In this document: positions 1-9,139 of the stretch, piece by piece
Numbering within the stretch: position 1 is the stretch's first letter
How the letters are laid out: each line of letters opens with the position of its first letter
Assembly: GCF_030410485.1 (NCBI RefSeq)
Contig: NZ_JAUHHC010000001.1
Coordinates: 868,001-932,000, forward strand
DNA from: Roseateles violae
GTDB lineage: Bacteria > Pseudomonadota > Gammaproteobacteria > Burkholderiales > Burkholderiaceae_C
Length of the DNA stretch: 64,000 nt
Direction of reading: 5' to 3'
Program-made: the position numbers and the translations under genes
The notes under the pieces: model-generated
What the model was told of the DNA's origin: nothing
Databases searched by the model: none
What the model saw: only the letters and a program-made list of their open reading frames with translations

Positions 1-1
1 G

Positions 2-748
2 CTGGTGCTGCTCTATGTGATTGCGGCCGGCTTCAATCTCTACATCCCGCGCACCGACACCCCGCTGCAGCCGGTGGCGCACAGCGCGGCCGGCCTGGTG
101 CGCGATTTCGCCGCCTGCAACTCGCGGCTCTGGCAGGACAAGCTGGGCCAGATCTCGCTGGCCACGACGACGCTGTTCTGGGGCGTGTCCGGCAATCTGC
201 GCATCATCGTCTTCCCCTGGGCCGCGGTGGCGCTGGGCTACACGACCACGCAGGCCTCCAACCTCAGCGGCGTGGTCGCGCTGGGCACCGCCTTCGGGGC
301 GGTGGCCGCCTCGGTCTATATGCGGCTGGACAAGGCGACCCGGGTGATCCCGCTGGGCATCGTGATGGGCGTGCTGATCGTCGGCCTAAACCTGATGCAG
401 AACGTCTGGATCGCCGCGCCCTTCCTGATGATGCTGGGCCTGGTCGGCGGCTATCTGGTCGTGCCGATGAACGCGCTCTTGCAGCACCGCGGCCACAACC
501 TGATGGGCGCCGGCCGCTCCATCGCCGTGCAGAACTTCAACGAGCAGGCCTGCATCCTGGGCCTGGGCGCGCTCTACACCGGCATGACGCGGCTGGGCCT
601 GTCGGCCTATATCTGCATCGCCGTCTTCGGCACCCTGGTCGCCGGCACCATGTGGGCGATCCGCCGCTGGCATCAGCGCAACTGCGTCGAGCACCGCGAG
701 GAAGTCGAGCGCCTGCTGCTGCTGGCGCGCAGCGACGAGATGCATTGA
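2..748 (+). CDS. lplT: Lysophospholipid transporter LplT (5' truncated by window edge)
   Basis: This is the C-terminal part (about 248 residues) of a major facilitator protein of the LplT type, which flips lysophospholipids from the periplasmic to the cytoplasmic leaflet for re-acylation. The reading frame is open from the first base, so the true start lies upstream. About six hydrophobic segments can be seen, and the family hallmark run NEQACILGLGALY lies near residue 180. LplT is usually beside the acyltransferase gene aas, which would be outside the window. The stop is followed at once by a string of hairpins (750-896). LplT is the best match to the motif; a generic MFS permease is the alternative. 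Confidence 0.85.
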   Translation: MVLLYVIAAGFNLYIPRTDTPLQPVAHSAAGLVRDFAACNSRLWQDKLGQISLATTTLFWGVSGNLRIIVFPWAAVALGYTTTQASNLSGVVALGTAFGAVAASVYMRLDKATRVIPLGIVMGVLIVGLNLMQNVWIAAPFLMMLGLVGGYLVVPMNALLQHRGHNLMGAGRSIAVQNFNEQACILGLGALYTGMTRLGLSAYICIAVFGTLVAGTMWAIRRWHQRNCVEHREEVERLLLLARSDEMH

Positions 749-749
749 C

Positions 750-896
750 TTGAGCCCGCAGGGCTCAATGCATTCAACTCAAGCCGCCCGCCGGGCCGCC
801 CCAAGGGCGGCTTGAGCGGATGTGATCGCGGGGCACCCCCCGCGATCATCCGCGTCCCCTCGGGGGACCGACCAGGTATTCCCTGGGCGAGGGGCT
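750..896. repeat. Multi-hairpin intergenic element, copy A
   Basis: The spacer between convergent lplT and the SGNH hydrolase gene is almost entirely inverted repeats. They are TTGAGCCC/GGGCTCAA (750-757/761-768), a perfect 12-bp pair (778-789/805-816), an 11-bp pair (823-833/838-848), CCCC/GGGG around 856-865, and CCAGG-TATTC-CCTGG (872-886) followed by GCGAGGGGCT. None has a downstream T-run, so these are not classical intrinsic terminators, although they may block RNA polymerase or protect mRNA ends. The last hairpin and its flank recur at 17574-17599. Confidence 0.6.
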
Positions 897-1821
897 AACG
901 CTGCTTGCCGACCGGCGCGGGGGGCGCCAGCACGTTCTGGATGTGCTCGGACCAGGCACGGGCGATCTTGAAGCTGCCGCTGTGGTTCAGGTGGATCTCG
1001 TTGTGCCAGTCGCCGCTATTGCCGCTGGAGCCCGGCGTCGCCAGCGCCAGCGGCACGGCGGTCGAGTCGAACACATGCAGGCCGGGGAACTGCGCCTTGT
1101 CGGCCGCCATCGCCTTCAGCAGCTGGGCCAGGTGGAAGACCATCAGCCGGCTGATCGCTGCCCAGTCGGCGCCGGGCAGGGCATAGGCCTTCAGCGCCGG
1201 ATAGAGCCAGGGCCCGCTGCTGCCCAGGCCGCCGTCCTCGGAGCCGGCCGGGCGCGGCATCGGCACCGCGTAGCAATGCATGAAGACCGGCTTAGCCGCA
1301 GAGGGGCCCTGGTCGCGCAGCGTCAGCAGATGGCGGACATTGCTGCGCAGATAGTCGGCATAGGTGGCCCAGCCCGGCTCGGAGAAATAGCGCGCGACGC
1401 CGGCCGAGGGCGGGCCCCACTCGGTCTGGCGGCGCAGGAGGCGCAGATGCAGCGGCACTTCCTTGCCGTCGGCCGTGTGCGCCGGCGTCTGCGCGGCGGC
1501 GATCAGGTCGTTGCCGCCCACCGACAGCAGCACGCCGTCCCAGACCGGCGCCTCGGGGCTGGACAGCAGGCGCACGAAGTCGGGCGCCGATTCCAGATCC
1601 ACCATATGGGCCAGCGCCTCGCCGGTGCCGGCGCAGTTGACCACGCAGGCCTTCTCCTTCAGCACCAGCTCCTGCAGCAGATTCGCATGGGCATTCAGCT
1701 TGGCCGTCGCGTTCGAGAACCAGGAGTCGCCCTGGGCCAGCAGGCGCCAGTGATAGCTGGACAGGTCGGGCGCCCGGGCCGATTGCAGGTCCCCCGGGGT
1801 GAAACAGGCCAGATGATCCAA
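895..1821 (-). CDS. SGNH/GDSL-family hydrolase
   Basis: A predicted serine esterase/lipase of the SGNH fold, about 308 residues. The blocks are visible in order: GDSW (block I, nucleophile Ser) near residue 30, GGND (block III) near 104, and a C-terminal WHNEIHLNHSG stretch holding the catalytic His (block V). The open frame extends upstream to 2064, but the extension is low-complexity arginine/proline-rich sequence typical of GC-rich read-through. I chose the TTG at 1821 because AGGGAG sits eight bases before it and the family-like sequence begins there. No clear signal peptide is visible, and the substrate is unknown. It is divergent from the transporter at 2012. Confidence 0.7.
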   Translation of the reverse strand: MDHLACFTPGDLQSARAPDLSSYHWRLLAQGDSWFSNATAKLNAHANLLQELVLKEKACVVNCAGTGEALAHMVDLESAPDFVRLLSSPEAPVWDGVLLSVGGNDLIAAAQTPAHTADGKEVPLHLRLLRRQTEWGPPSAGVARYFSEPGWATYADYLRSNVRHLLTLRDQGPSAAKPVFMHCYAVPMPRPAGSEDGGLGSSGPWLYPALKAYALPGADWAAISRLMVFHLAQLLKAMAADKAQFPGLHVFDSTAVPLALATPGSSGNSGDWHNEIHLNHSGSFKIARAWSEHIQNVLAPPAPVGKQR

Positions 1822-2011
1822 GAGCGGCTCTCCCTTTGTCGATGAACAACTGGTTTCACGGGCGGCCGGCCGCCCGGGCTGCGTGCCATTGGACGGCCGG
1901 CCGGCGCAGTGTGCCATGCTATAAACCCAGGGCAAGTCGACGGGCTTTCCCGGGCAGTGAACTTGCCCCGGGGTGTTGCGGCCGGCCAACCGCGGCCCCG
2001 TCTCCCGCTCG

Positions 2012-3406
2012 ATGTCCTCCCGCTCGTCTGCGCCGCCACTGGCCATCCTGGCCCTGATGTTCAACGCCCTGGTCTGGGGCCTGTCCTGGTGGCCGTTCCG
2101 CCAGTTTCAGGCCGGCGGCCTGCATCCGCTGTGGACCACGGTCGTGCTCTACCTGATCTCGCTGGCCGTGATCTCGCTGCGCCAGCGCGCTGCCTGGCTC
2201 GAATTCCTGCGCACGCCCAGCCTGTGGCTGATCATGGCCGCCGCCGGCATCACCAACACCGCCTTCAACTGGGCTGTGGCGATCGGCGACGTGGTGCGCG
2301 TGGTGCTGCTGTTCTATCTGATGCCGCTGTGGGCGGTGCTGCTGGCGCGCCTGATCCTGCACGAGCGTTTCGGCGCCGCGGCGGCGCTGCGCATGGCGCT
2401 GGCCCTGGCCGGCGCGGCCATCGTGCTGGCGCCCGCCGGCGGGGGCTTCCCGCTGCCGGCCAGCTTGGCCGACTGGCTGGGCGTGCTGGGCGGCTTCAGC
2501 TTCGCCTTCAACAATGTGATGCTGCGTCGCGAGGCGGCACGCGGCGCCGGCGCCCGCGCGCTGGCCATGTTCGGTGGCGGCGTGCTGGTCGCCGGCGCGG
2601 CCGCCAGCGCAATGGCCGCCGGCGGCCTGATCGGCTGGCCGGCGTTGCCGGGCACGCTGTGGCTGCTGCCGCTGACGGCGATGGCGCTGCTGTTCCTGCT
2701 GTCCAATCTGGCGCTGCAGTACGGCGCCGGCCGGCTGCCGGCCAATGTGACGGCGGTGGTCATGCTGACCGAGGTGCCGGCGGCGGCGCTGTCGGCGATC
2801 TGGCTGGGCGGCGGCGCGCTCGACGCACGCACCGCGGCCGGCGGCGCCTGCATCCTCGGCGCCGCCTTGCTGGCGGCGCTACCATCGCGGGCACGTCAAG
2901 GAGCGTCAGCAATGAGTTCGAGTCCCAGCGTCTACGATTTCCAGGCCCTTTCCATCACGGGCCAGCCGGCCGATCTGGCCAGCCAGCGCGGCAAGGTGCT
3001 GCTGATCGTCAACACCGCCAGCGCCTGCGGTTTCACCCCGCAGTTCGCCGGGCTGGAGCAGCTGTGGAAGGACTATGCCGAGCGCGGCCTGGTCGTCCTC
3101 GGCTTCCCGAGCAACGAGTTCGGCGCCCAGGATCCGGGCAGCAACGACGAGATCGCCTCCTTCTGCCAGCTGAACTACGGTGTCAGCTTCCCGATGATGA
3201 GCAAGGTCAAGGTCAACGGCGCCGATGCCCATCCGCTGTGGAAATGGCTGAAGGGCGAGAAGCCCGGCTTCCTCGGCACCGAGGCGATCAAGTGGAACTT
3301 CACAAAATTCCTGGTCGGCCGCGACGGCCAGGTGCTGAAGCGCTATGCGCCCAATGAGGCGCCGGAAAAGATGCGCGCCGATATCGAGGCGGCGCTGCAG
3401 GCTTGA
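2012..3406 (+). CDS. EamA (DMT) transporter fused in frame to glutathione peroxidase
   Basis: The first 300 residues are a drug/metabolite transporter with two EamA repeats and about ten membrane helices, probably an exporter of small metabolites or amino acids. The frame has no stop at the end of the transporter. It continues through a linker of about ten residues into a complete glutathione peroxidase whose own ATG is at 2912. Either the two are made as one polypeptide, or the peroxidase is mostly translated from its internal start, which has AAGGAG eight bases upstream. ATG 2012 is preferred over 1973 because the conserved transporter sequence begins just after it. A missed stop through sequencing error cannot be excluded. 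Confidence 0.7.
   Translation: MSSRSSAPPLAILALMFNALVWGLSWWPFRQFQAGGLHPLWTTVVLYLISLAVISLRQRAAWLEFLRTPSLWLIMAAAGITNTAFNWAVAIGDVVRVVLLFYLMPLWAVLLARLILHERFGAAAALRMALALAGAAIVLAPAGGGFPLPASLADWLGVLGGFSFAFNNVMLRREAARGAGARALAMFGGGVLVAGAAASAMAAGGLIGWPALPGTLWLLPLTAMALLFLLSNLALQYGAGRLPANVTAVVMLTEVPAAALSAIWLGGGALDARTAAGGACILGAALLAALPSRARQGASAMSSSPSVYDFQALSITGQPADLASQRGKVLLIVNTASACGFTPQFAGLEQLWKDYAERGLVVLGFPSNEFGAQDPGSNDEIASFCQLNYGVSFPMMSKVKVNGADAHPLWKWLKGEKPGFLGTEAIKWNFTKFLVGRDGQVLKRYAPNEAPEKMRADIEAALQA
2912..3406 (+). CDS. Glutathione peroxidase (BsaA/GpoA type), internal start within fused ORF
   Basis: A Cys-type glutathione peroxidase (164 residues when started here) that reduces hydroperoxides with thiol or thioredoxin donors. 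The peroxidatic Cys is at residue 39 in NTASACGFTPQF. The supporting Gln is at 73 (FGAQDPGS) and the Trp-Asn pair is at 128-129 (IKWNFTKF), so the catalytic set is complete. AAGGAG lies eight bases before the ATG, which argues for independent initiation even though the upstream transporter frame runs in without a stop. The stop TGA overlaps the TTG start of the next gene (TTGA), suggesting translational coupling. Confidence 0.85.
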   Translation: MSSSPSVYDFQALSITGQPADLASQRGKVLLIVNTASACGFTPQFAGLEQLWKDYAERGLVVLGFPSNEFGAQDPGSNDEIASFCQLNYGVSFPMMSKVKVNGADAHPLWKWLKGEKPGFLGTEAIKWNFTKFLVGRDGQVLKRYAPNEAPEKMRADIEAALQA

Positions 3407-4479
3407 GCGCCGGCGCCGGGCCCGCGCTGGCGGCGCCCTTCCGCCGCTTCGCCGCCGTCGACTGCACGCAGGACCCGCTCTATGTGGCGATCTGCCAGGC
3501 GGTGGCCGAGGCGCCCGAGCTGCTGGCGCTGATGGCCGAGGCGCCGGCGACGCAGCGCAAGCCGAACCTGCTGCTGGCGGCGCTGCACGAGGGGGTGCTG
3601 GCCGGCGTCGCGCATCCCTTGCGCGATTACTACCCCAGCGTCGGCGGAACGCGCCTGCCGGATGCCGCGCTGCCGGCCGCGCTGCTGGACTTCGCCCGCC
3701 TCGAGCGGCCGCGCCTGATCGAGCATCTGCGCCAGCGCAGCACGCAGACCAACGAGATCGGCCGCTGCGCGGTGCTGTGGCCGGCGCTGCAGCAGATCGC
3801 CGTGCTGACGGGCCGGCAGGAGCTGGCCCTGCTGGACTTCGGCGCCAGCGCCGGCCTGAACCTGGGCGTCGACGAGTACCGCTACGACTACGGCCGCTTC
3901 GCGCTCGGCGCGCCGGCCGCGGCCGGGCGTCCGACCATTGCCTGCGACTGGCTCGGCGACGCAGCGCCGCCGCCGGCCCGGCCCTGGCGACTGGCCGCCC
4001 GCGCGGGCCTGGATCCGGCACCGATCGATGTGGGCGATGAGGCGGCCGTGCGCTGGCTGCGCGCCTGCCTGTGGCCGCATGACCGCGAGCGCGCGCTGCG
4101 GCTGGACCAGGCGCTGGCCCTGGCGCGGCGGGCCGGCTGGCGGGTTCAGCAGGCCGAGGACTGCCTGGCGGCGGTCGAGCCCTGGCTCGACGGTCTGCCG
4201 GCCGGCGTGCAGCCGCTGCTGTTCAACAGCTGGGTGCTGTACTACTTCTCGGCGGAGGAACTGACGCGGCTGCGCGAGCGGCTGGGGCGGCTGGTGCGCG
4301 AGCGCGGCCTGCTCTGGCTCAGCGCCGAATCGCCGGCGCAGCGGCCACCGGGCCTGGCACTGCCGCCGCTGGCCCCAGGCGCCGAGCCCTCGACGCTGTG
4401 GACCCTGCAGTCGGCCACGGGCGTCCGCGCGCTGGCCTGGTCGCACCCGCATGGGCGCTGGCTGCAGTGGCTCGGATGA
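3403..4479 (+). CDS. DUF2332 family protein
   Basis: A 358-residue protein of the DUF2332 family; its function is not established. The N-terminal part carries the family-like stretch FRRFA..DC..DPLY. A central [17 protein letters not shown] motif near residue 146 resembles a Rossmann-type SAM-binding loop, so a methyltransferase-like fold is possible. Its TTG start overlaps the stop of the peroxidase gene by three bases. No signal peptide is seen, so it is probably cytosolic. The coupling to a glutathione peroxidase may be incidental. Confidence 0.75.
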   Translation: MSAGAGPALAAPFRRFAAVDCTQDPLYVAICQAVAEAPELLALMAEAPATQRKPNLLLAALHEGVLAGVAHPLRDYYPSVGGTRLPDAALPAALLDFARLERPRLIEHLRQRSTQTNEIGRCAVLWPALQQIAVLTGRQELALLDFGASAGLNLGVDEYRYDYGRFALGAPAAAGRPTIACDWLGDAAPPPARPWRLAARAGLDPAPIDVGDEAAVRWLRACLWPHDRERALRLDQALALARRAGWRVQQAEDCLAAVEPWLDGLPAGVQPLLFNSWVLYYFSAEELTRLRERLGRLVRERGLLWLSAESPAQRPPGLALPPLAPGAEPSTLWTLQSATGVRALAWSHPHGRWLQWLG

Positions 4480-4480
4480 G

Positions 4481-4750
4481 CTAGTTGCCGAAGCGCAGCG
4501 CCGATCGCTCGCGCGCCTTGGCCGCCTCGATCTCGCGGTCGCGCGGCGCGGCCGTGGTCTTCAGATCGGCGATCAGCACGCGCGCCGAGGCGGCGATCTC
4601 GGCCACCGCGCGCTCGAAGGCCGCCTCGTTGGCCTTGGACGGCACGGTGAATCCGCTCAGCTTGCGCACGAACTGCAGGGCCGCGTCGCGGATCTCGAGC
4701 TCGGTGGCCGGCGGTTCGAAATTGAACAGGGTGCGGATATTCCTGCACAT
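4481..4750 (-). CDS. DUF2277 family protein
   Basis: A small, soluble, charged 89-residue protein that begins [15 protein letters not shown], the diagnostic start of DUF2277, and ends in a helical Arg/Glu/Ala-rich tail. GGAGG lies seven bases before the ATG. The function is unknown. It ends one base after the convergent DUF2332 gene stop. Confidence 0.85.
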   Translation of the reverse strand: MCRNIRTLFNFEPPATELEIRDAALQFVRKLSGFTVPSKANEAAFERAVAEIAASARVLIADLKTTAAPRDREIEAAKARERSALRFGN

Positions 4751-4818
4751 GGGTACGCCTCCAGGGTTGAGGCCATCCTACGCTCGGGCGCCGGCCGCGC
4801 CGCTCGATCCGCGCAAGC

Positions 4819-5277
4819 TCAGAGCAGTTCCGGCGGGATGTTGCCGCCATTGGCGGCTAGCTTGGTCAGCACCGTCTTGTGCAGCCATATATTCATCTGC
4901 GCGGAATCCGCCATCTTCTCCGGCGGGCAGCCGAGCTCGGCGGCCAGCTCCTTGCGCGCGGCCAGGCTGCTGTCCAGGCCCAAGAGCTTCATCAGGTCGA
5001 CGATGGAGGTCTTCCAGTTGAGCCGCTCGGCATGCTGGGCGGCTAGGCCCTCGAGCTTGGCGACGACGTCGACCTCGCTGATCGCCGCCGGCCTCGGTGC
5101 GGCGGCCGCCGGTGCCGGTGCAGCTGCCGGCGCCGCGCCGGCCGGTGGCGCCGCGGCCGGGGTGCCGGGCGCGGCCGTGGCCGTGGGTGTGGTGGTGTTG
5201 GCGGGAGTGGCCGCCGGCGTGGCCGCCGCGTCCGCGCCGAAACCTAGCTTGGACAGGATCTTGCTGAAGATGCTCAT
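4819..5277 (-). CDS. DUF3597 domain protein
   Basis: A 152-residue protein with the DUF3597 pattern: a short N-terminal amphipathic segment ([14 protein letters not shown]), an Ala/Pro/Thr linker of low complexity (residues about 14-65), and a folded C-terminal domain with [29 protein letters not shown] and an Asn-Ile-Trp-Leu segment. The longer frame to 5394 is low-complexity read-through and was rejected. The domain resembles those used as peptidoglycan- or lectin-associated modules in other proteins, but no function is proven. It is divergent from tyrB. Confidence 0.8.
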   Translation of the reverse strand: MSIFSKILSKLGFGADAAATPAATPANTTTPTATAAPGTPAAAPPAGAAPAAAPAPAAAAPRPAAISEVDVVAKLEGLAAQHAERLNWKTSIVDLMKLLGLDSSLAARKELAAELGCPPEKMADSAQMNIWLHKTVLTKLAANGGNIPPELL

Positions 5278-5392
5278 GGCATCGCTCCGTGGTCGAGTGG
5301 AAGTCCTCCCGCGGGGCAGGCGCCGTTCCCGGGCCGGGCGGCGCGCCGATAATGGGCCACGCAACCGTCCGCAGCTTTCGGAGTTCCCGCCC

Positions 5393-6580
5393 ATGTTCCA
5401 GCACGTTGACGCCTATGCCGGCGATCCCATCCTGAGTCTCAACGAGGCCTTCCAGAAGGACCCCCGCGCCGGCAAAGTCAATCTCTCGATCGGCATCTAT
5501 TTCGACGACGCCGGGACCATCCCGATGCTGGACTCGGTGCGCCGCGCCGAGCTGGCCGTGGTCGCCGAGGCCGGCGCCCGGCCCTATCTGCCGATGGAGG
5601 GCGCGGCCAATTTCCGCAGCGCCGTGCAGGCGCTTCTGTTCGGCGCGGACAATCCGGTGCGCGAACGCACGGTGACGATCCAGAGCGTCGGCTCCAGCGG
5701 CGGCCTGAAGGTCGGCGCCGATTTCATCAAGCGCTACTTCCCCGACAGCGCGATCTACGTCTCCGACCCGACCTGGGACAACCACCGCGCCGTCTTCGAG
5801 GGCTCGGGCATCGCGGTCAAGACCTATCCCTATTACGACCCGGCCACCGGCGGTGTGCGCTTTGCCGACATGCTGGCGGCGATTGCCCAGCTGCCGGCCA
5901 GGAGCGTCGTGCTGCTGCACGCCTGCTGCCACAACCCGACCGGGGTCGACCTGACGCAGGCGCAGTGGACCGAGCTGATCGCGGTCTTGAAGCAGCGTGA
6001 GCTGCTGCCCTTCCTGGACCTGGCCTACCAGGGCTATGGCGACGGCATCGAGGAGGATGCCTTCGCGGTGCGCGCACTGGCGGCGGCCGGCCTGTCCTTC
6101 TTCGTCGCCAACAGCTTCTCCAAGAGCATGAGCCTGTACGGCGAGCGCTGCGGCGCGCTGTCGGTGGTCTGCCCCGACGCGGCGCAGGCCGCCAATGTGC
6201 TGGGCCAGCTGAAGTTCATGATCCGGCGCAACTACTCGAACCCGCCGCTGCACGGCGGCCAGCTGGTCGCGCGCGTGCTCAGCGACCCGGCGCTGCGCGC
6301 GCAATGGGAGAGCGAGGTGGCCGAGATGCGCGAGCGCATCCAGGCCATGCGCAAGAGCCTGCACGAGGTGCTGTCGGCCAAGCTGCCCGGCCGCAACTTC
6401 GACTACTTCCTGACCCAGCGCGGCATGTTCAGCTACACCGGCCTCGCCGCGTCCCAGGTCGACCGGCTGAAGGACGAGTTCGCCGTCTACCTGGTGCGCT
6501 CCGGCCGCATGTGCGTGGCCGGCCTGAACAGCCGCAATGTCGAGACGACCGCGGTCGCGATGGCCGCCGTGCTGGGCTAG
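5393..6580 (+). CDS. tyrB: Aromatic-amino-acid aminotransferase (class I, PLP)
   Basis: A 395-residue class I aminotransferase of the AspC/TyrB group. It interconverts tyrosine, phenylalanine or aspartate and their keto acids with 2-oxoglutarate. The PLP-binding Lys is K244 in [14 protein letters not shown]. The HNPTGVDL motif near 180 and the MLDS/GAANFR substrate region are present. The length is that of the family. ATG 5393 has CGGAG about ten bases upstream; the frame also opens far upstream, but that part is a shadow of the antisense genes. TyrB rather than AspC is an inference from motif flavour. The context with dadA suggests amino-acid turnover. Confidence 0.85.
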   Translation: MFQHVDAYAGDPILSLNEAFQKDPRAGKVNLSIGIYFDDAGTIPMLDSVRRAELAVVAEAGARPYLPMEGAANFRSAVQALLFGADNPVRERTVTIQSVGSSGGLKVGADFIKRYFPDSAIYVSDPTWDNHRAVFEGSGIAVKTYPYYDPATGGVRFADMLAAIAQLPARSVVLLHACCHNPTGVDLTQAQWTELIAVLKQRELLPFLDLAYQGYGDGIEEDAFAVRALAAAGLSFFVANSFSKSMSLYGERCGALSVVCPDAAQAANVLGQLKFMIRRNYSNPPLHGGQLVARVLSDPALRAQWESEVAEMRERIQAMRKSLHEVLSAKLPGRNFDYFLTQRGMFSYTGLAASQVDRLKDEFAVYLVRSGRMCVAGLNSRNVETTAVAMAAVLG

Positions 6581-6709
6581 CGAGCGCCTACCCTGCCAGG
6601 CCCCCCGGGGGGCATTCGACAGGGTTATGGCTGCCAGCGCCGCTTTCATTGGCGAGGCGGCCGCTTCATCCTTACGCTGCCGGCAATCGGTTGAAGCCCA
6701 AGATTCAGG

Positions 6710-7966
6710 ATGAAGCATTGTGTGGTGATTGGGGGAGGGGTCGTCGGCTTGACGACGGCCTGGTCCCTGGCCGAGCGTGGCCATGCGGTGACGCTGGTCG
6801 AGCGCGAAGCCGAGGTGGCCACCGGGGCCAGCCGCGCCAACGGTGGACAGCTCAGCTACCGCTATGTCTCGCCGCTGGCCGACGAGGGCGTGCCGCTGAA
6901 GGCGCTGCGCTGGCTGCTCGATCCGGACGGCCCGCTGCGCTTCAAGCCCGAGTTCAGCCTGCATCAGTGGTCCTGGCTGTTCGCCTTCCTGCGCGCCTGC
7001 CGCGGGCCGGTCAACCAGCGCATGACGGCTCGCCTCCTGGAGCTGGGTGCCTACAGCCAGGCCGCCTTCGGCAAGCTGAACGAGGCGGCGCGGCTCGAAT
7101 GCATCTCGCTGCGCACGCCAGGCAAGCTGGTCGTCTACCGCAAGCCGGCCGAGTTCGCCCGCGTCGCCGCCAAGCTGCAGCGCCGCCCCGCCGGCGGTCC
7201 CGAGCGGGCGCTGTCGCATGACGAATGCGTGGCGCTGGAGCCGGCGCTGGAGTCGACCGAGGCGACGCTGGCCGGCGGTATCTTCACCGAGGGCGAGGCG
7301 GTCGCCGACTGCTACAAGCTCTGCCTGCAGCTGGCTAAAGCCTTGCGCGAGCATGGAAATTTCCGCGGCTTCGTCACGGCCGAGGCGCAGGGCTTCGTGC
7401 AGCGCCAGGGCCGCGTGGTGGCGCTGAAAAGTTCGGCCGGCGAGATCGCCGCCGACGAGTTCGTCATCGCCGCCGGCCTGCAGAGCCGCGCGCTGGCGCA
7501 GACGGCCGGCATCGAGCTGCCGATCTATCCGCTCAAGGGCTACAGCCTGACCGCGCCGATAGCCGCCGCTCACCGGCCACCGGTCGTCAGCGTCACCGAT
7601 TTCGAAAAGAAGATCCTCTACGCCCGCATCGGCGAGCAGCTGCGCGTGGCGGCCATGGTCGATCTGGTCGGCGACGACCTGCGCCTGGATCCGCAGCGCA
7701 TCGCCTCGCTGCAGCGCGCGGTGCGCGCGACCTTTCCGCAGGCGGCCGACTATGACCAGGCCGTCGCCTGGGCCGGGCTGCGGCCGGCCACGCCCAGCGG
7801 TGCGCCGATCCTGGGCGCCTCCGGCCTGCCCAATCTCTGGCTCAATGTCGGCCATGGCGCTCTGGGCTTCACCTTCTCCTTCGGCACCGCCGAGATCGTC
7901 GCCGAGCTGATCGCCGGTCGCGCCAGCCCGGTGGCACTGGACGGCCTGAGGCTGCCGCAGTCATGA
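6710..7966 (+). CDS. dadA: D-amino-acid dehydrogenase, small subunit type (FAD)
   Basis: A 418-residue FAD oxidoreductase that deaminates D-alanine and other D-amino acids to keto acids, passing electrons to the respiratory chain. The dinucleotide-binding GGGVVG is at residues 8-13, and the C-terminal FAD motif LWLNVGHGALGFTFSFGTA is characteristic of DadA. The length matches the family. Its stop overlaps the ATG of the serine hydrolase gene (ATGA), and an LD-carboxypeptidase follows. The three together suggest recovery and burning of D-alanine from murein peptides (inference). No alanine racemase dadX is adjacent. Confidence 0.88.
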   Translation: MKHCVVIGGGVVGLTTAWSLAERGHAVTLVEREAEVATGASRANGGQLSYRYVSPLADEGVPLKALRWLLDPDGPLRFKPEFSLHQWSWLFAFLRACRGPVNQRMTARLLELGAYSQAAFGKLNEAARLECISLRTPGKLVVYRKPAEFARVAAKLQRRPAGGPERALSHDECVALEPALESTEATLAGGIFTEGEAVADCYKLCLQLAKALREHGNFRGFVTAEAQGFVQRQGRVVALKSSAGEIAADEFVIAAGLQSRALAQTAGIELPIYPLKGYSLTAPIAAAHRPPVVSVTDFEKKILYARIGEQLRVAAMVDLVGDDLRLDPQRIASLQRAVRATFPQAADYDQAVAWAGLRPATPSGAPILGASGLPNLWLNVGHGALGFTFSFGTAEIVAELIAGRASPVALDGLRLPQS

Positions 7967-9135
7967 CGCCGACCTTGCAGGCCGTGCTGGCCGAGGCGCT
8001 GCTCGGCGCCGTGCGCGCGCAGCGCTTCACCCGGGTGCCCGATTCGATGCAGGGCGGCGCGCCGGTCGGCGTCCATCCGAGCATCGACCTGGCCGTCGCC
8101 GCCTTCCCGGCCGACGGGCGGCCCCTGTTCGCCAATGTGCTGTTCTCGCGCGAGCATCCGGACGGCCTGATCGCCGACATCGGCGCCGAGGCCGGGCCGG
8201 TGCGCAATATCGCCTTTCTGGCCGACCAGCAGGACGGAGACGGCCGCTCGATCGCCTGGCTGCCCGGCGCCGACTGGACGCGCATGGACTGGAAGCCGCT
8301 GTTCGGCAACGGCCCGCGGCGCTTCGTCGCGCCCTATCCGGCTTCGCTGCTGAAGCTGATGGTGCTGGTCGGCATTGCGCGCCTGGTGGACCAGGGCCGC
8401 GCGAGATGGGAGCAGGCGCTGAGCTATGACGGCAGCGAACGCCCGGTCGGCGACTGGGCCTTCGACATGACCGTGATCAGCTGCAACCGCTCGACCTCGG
8501 CCCTGGTCACGCTCCTGCACGCCACGGGCGCGATCCGCCGCGCCGACGGCATCGAGACGCACAACGAGCTGCACGGCCTGTTCGAGGCGCTGGGCCTGCC
8601 GGGCCTGCGCCTGGCCAATACGCAGCCCGATGGCGGCTGGGGCAATGCGGCCGGCGCCGGCGTCGGCCAGCTGCAGATGACGGCCTGGGACACGGTGCGC
8701 CTGCTGTGGCTGCTCGACCCGGCGGCGCCCCCCGCGCCCTGGCGGCCCGCCGATGCGCCACCGCTGCTGGGCGCCAGCCGCGCCCATGTGCTGCACTGCC
8801 TGGCCGAGCAACGCCTGCACCAGATCCTCTCCAGCAGCGCGATCACCGAGCTGCCGGGCTGGGTGGCGGGCCTGCCGGCGCGCATGCCCGGCGCGGCCAG
8901 CGGCGGCGATGTGCGCTTCGCCCACAAGACCGGCAATACCGAAAACTACAGCGCCGATGCCGGTATCGTGCAGGGCATTGCCCCGGCGCGGCGCCATTAC
9001 CTGATCGCGCTGACCAGCAATCTGGGCAGCCGCTACGCACCGGCCGACTCTTCGGGCCGCTGCGTCGCCGACTGGCGCCTGCCGGCGCTGGGCGCGGCCG
9101 TCGATGCGCGGCTGCGCGAATTCCTCGGAGACTGA
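7963..9135 (+). CDS. Beta-lactamase-fold serine hydrolase without signal peptide
   Basis: A 390-residue protein with all three penicillin-recognising motifs. They are SxxK at S128-K131 (PASLLKLM), an S-x-N triad at 173-175 (SCN, where SDN is usual), and KTG at 322-324. This is the layout of class A beta-lactamases and DD-peptidases. No signal peptide or lipobox is evident, so it may act in the cytosol, for example on imported muropeptides or other amide/ester substrates. It overlaps dadA by four bases and sits five bases before ldcA. A true beta-lactamase would normally be exported, so I do not call resistance. The N-terminal 110 residues are an extra region without a recognised domain. Confidence 0.7.
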   Translation: MTPTLQAVLAEALLGAVRAQRFTRVPDSMQGGAPVGVHPSIDLAVAAFPADGRPLFANVLFSREHPDGLIADIGAEAGPVRNIAFLADQQDGDGRSIAWLPGADWTRMDWKPLFGNGPRRFVAPYPASLLKLMVLVGIARLVDQGRARWEQALSYDGSERPVGDWAFDMTVISCNRSTSALVTLLHATGAIRRADGIETHNELHGLFEALGLPGLRLANTQPDGGWGNAAGAGVGQLQMTAWDTVRLLWLLDPAAPPAPWRPADAPPLLGASRAHVLHCLAEQRLHQILSSSAITELPGWVAGLPARMPGAASGGDVRFAHKTGNTENYSADAGIVQGIAPARRHYLIALTSNLGSRYAPADSSGRCVADWRLPALGAAVDARLREFLGD

Positions 9136-9139
9136 TGCG

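Noticed and set aside
6599-6613. GCCCCCCGGGGGGC palindrome after tyrB, considered as a terminator
   Set aside because: It has no loop and no T-run, so hairpin formation would be strained and no termination signal follows.
4778-7855. Very long open frame on the minus strand opposite tyrB and dadA
   Set aside because: It is a shadow of the high-GC third positions of real plus-strand genes. Its protein is Arg/Gly/Ala/His/Gln-rich without conserved motifs, while tyrB and dadA carry clear signatures.
7963-9135. Serine hydrolase as an antibiotic-resistance beta-lactamase
   Set aside because: No export signal is visible, the SDN motif is altered to SCN, and it is coupled to dadA and ldcA, so resistance is not supported.
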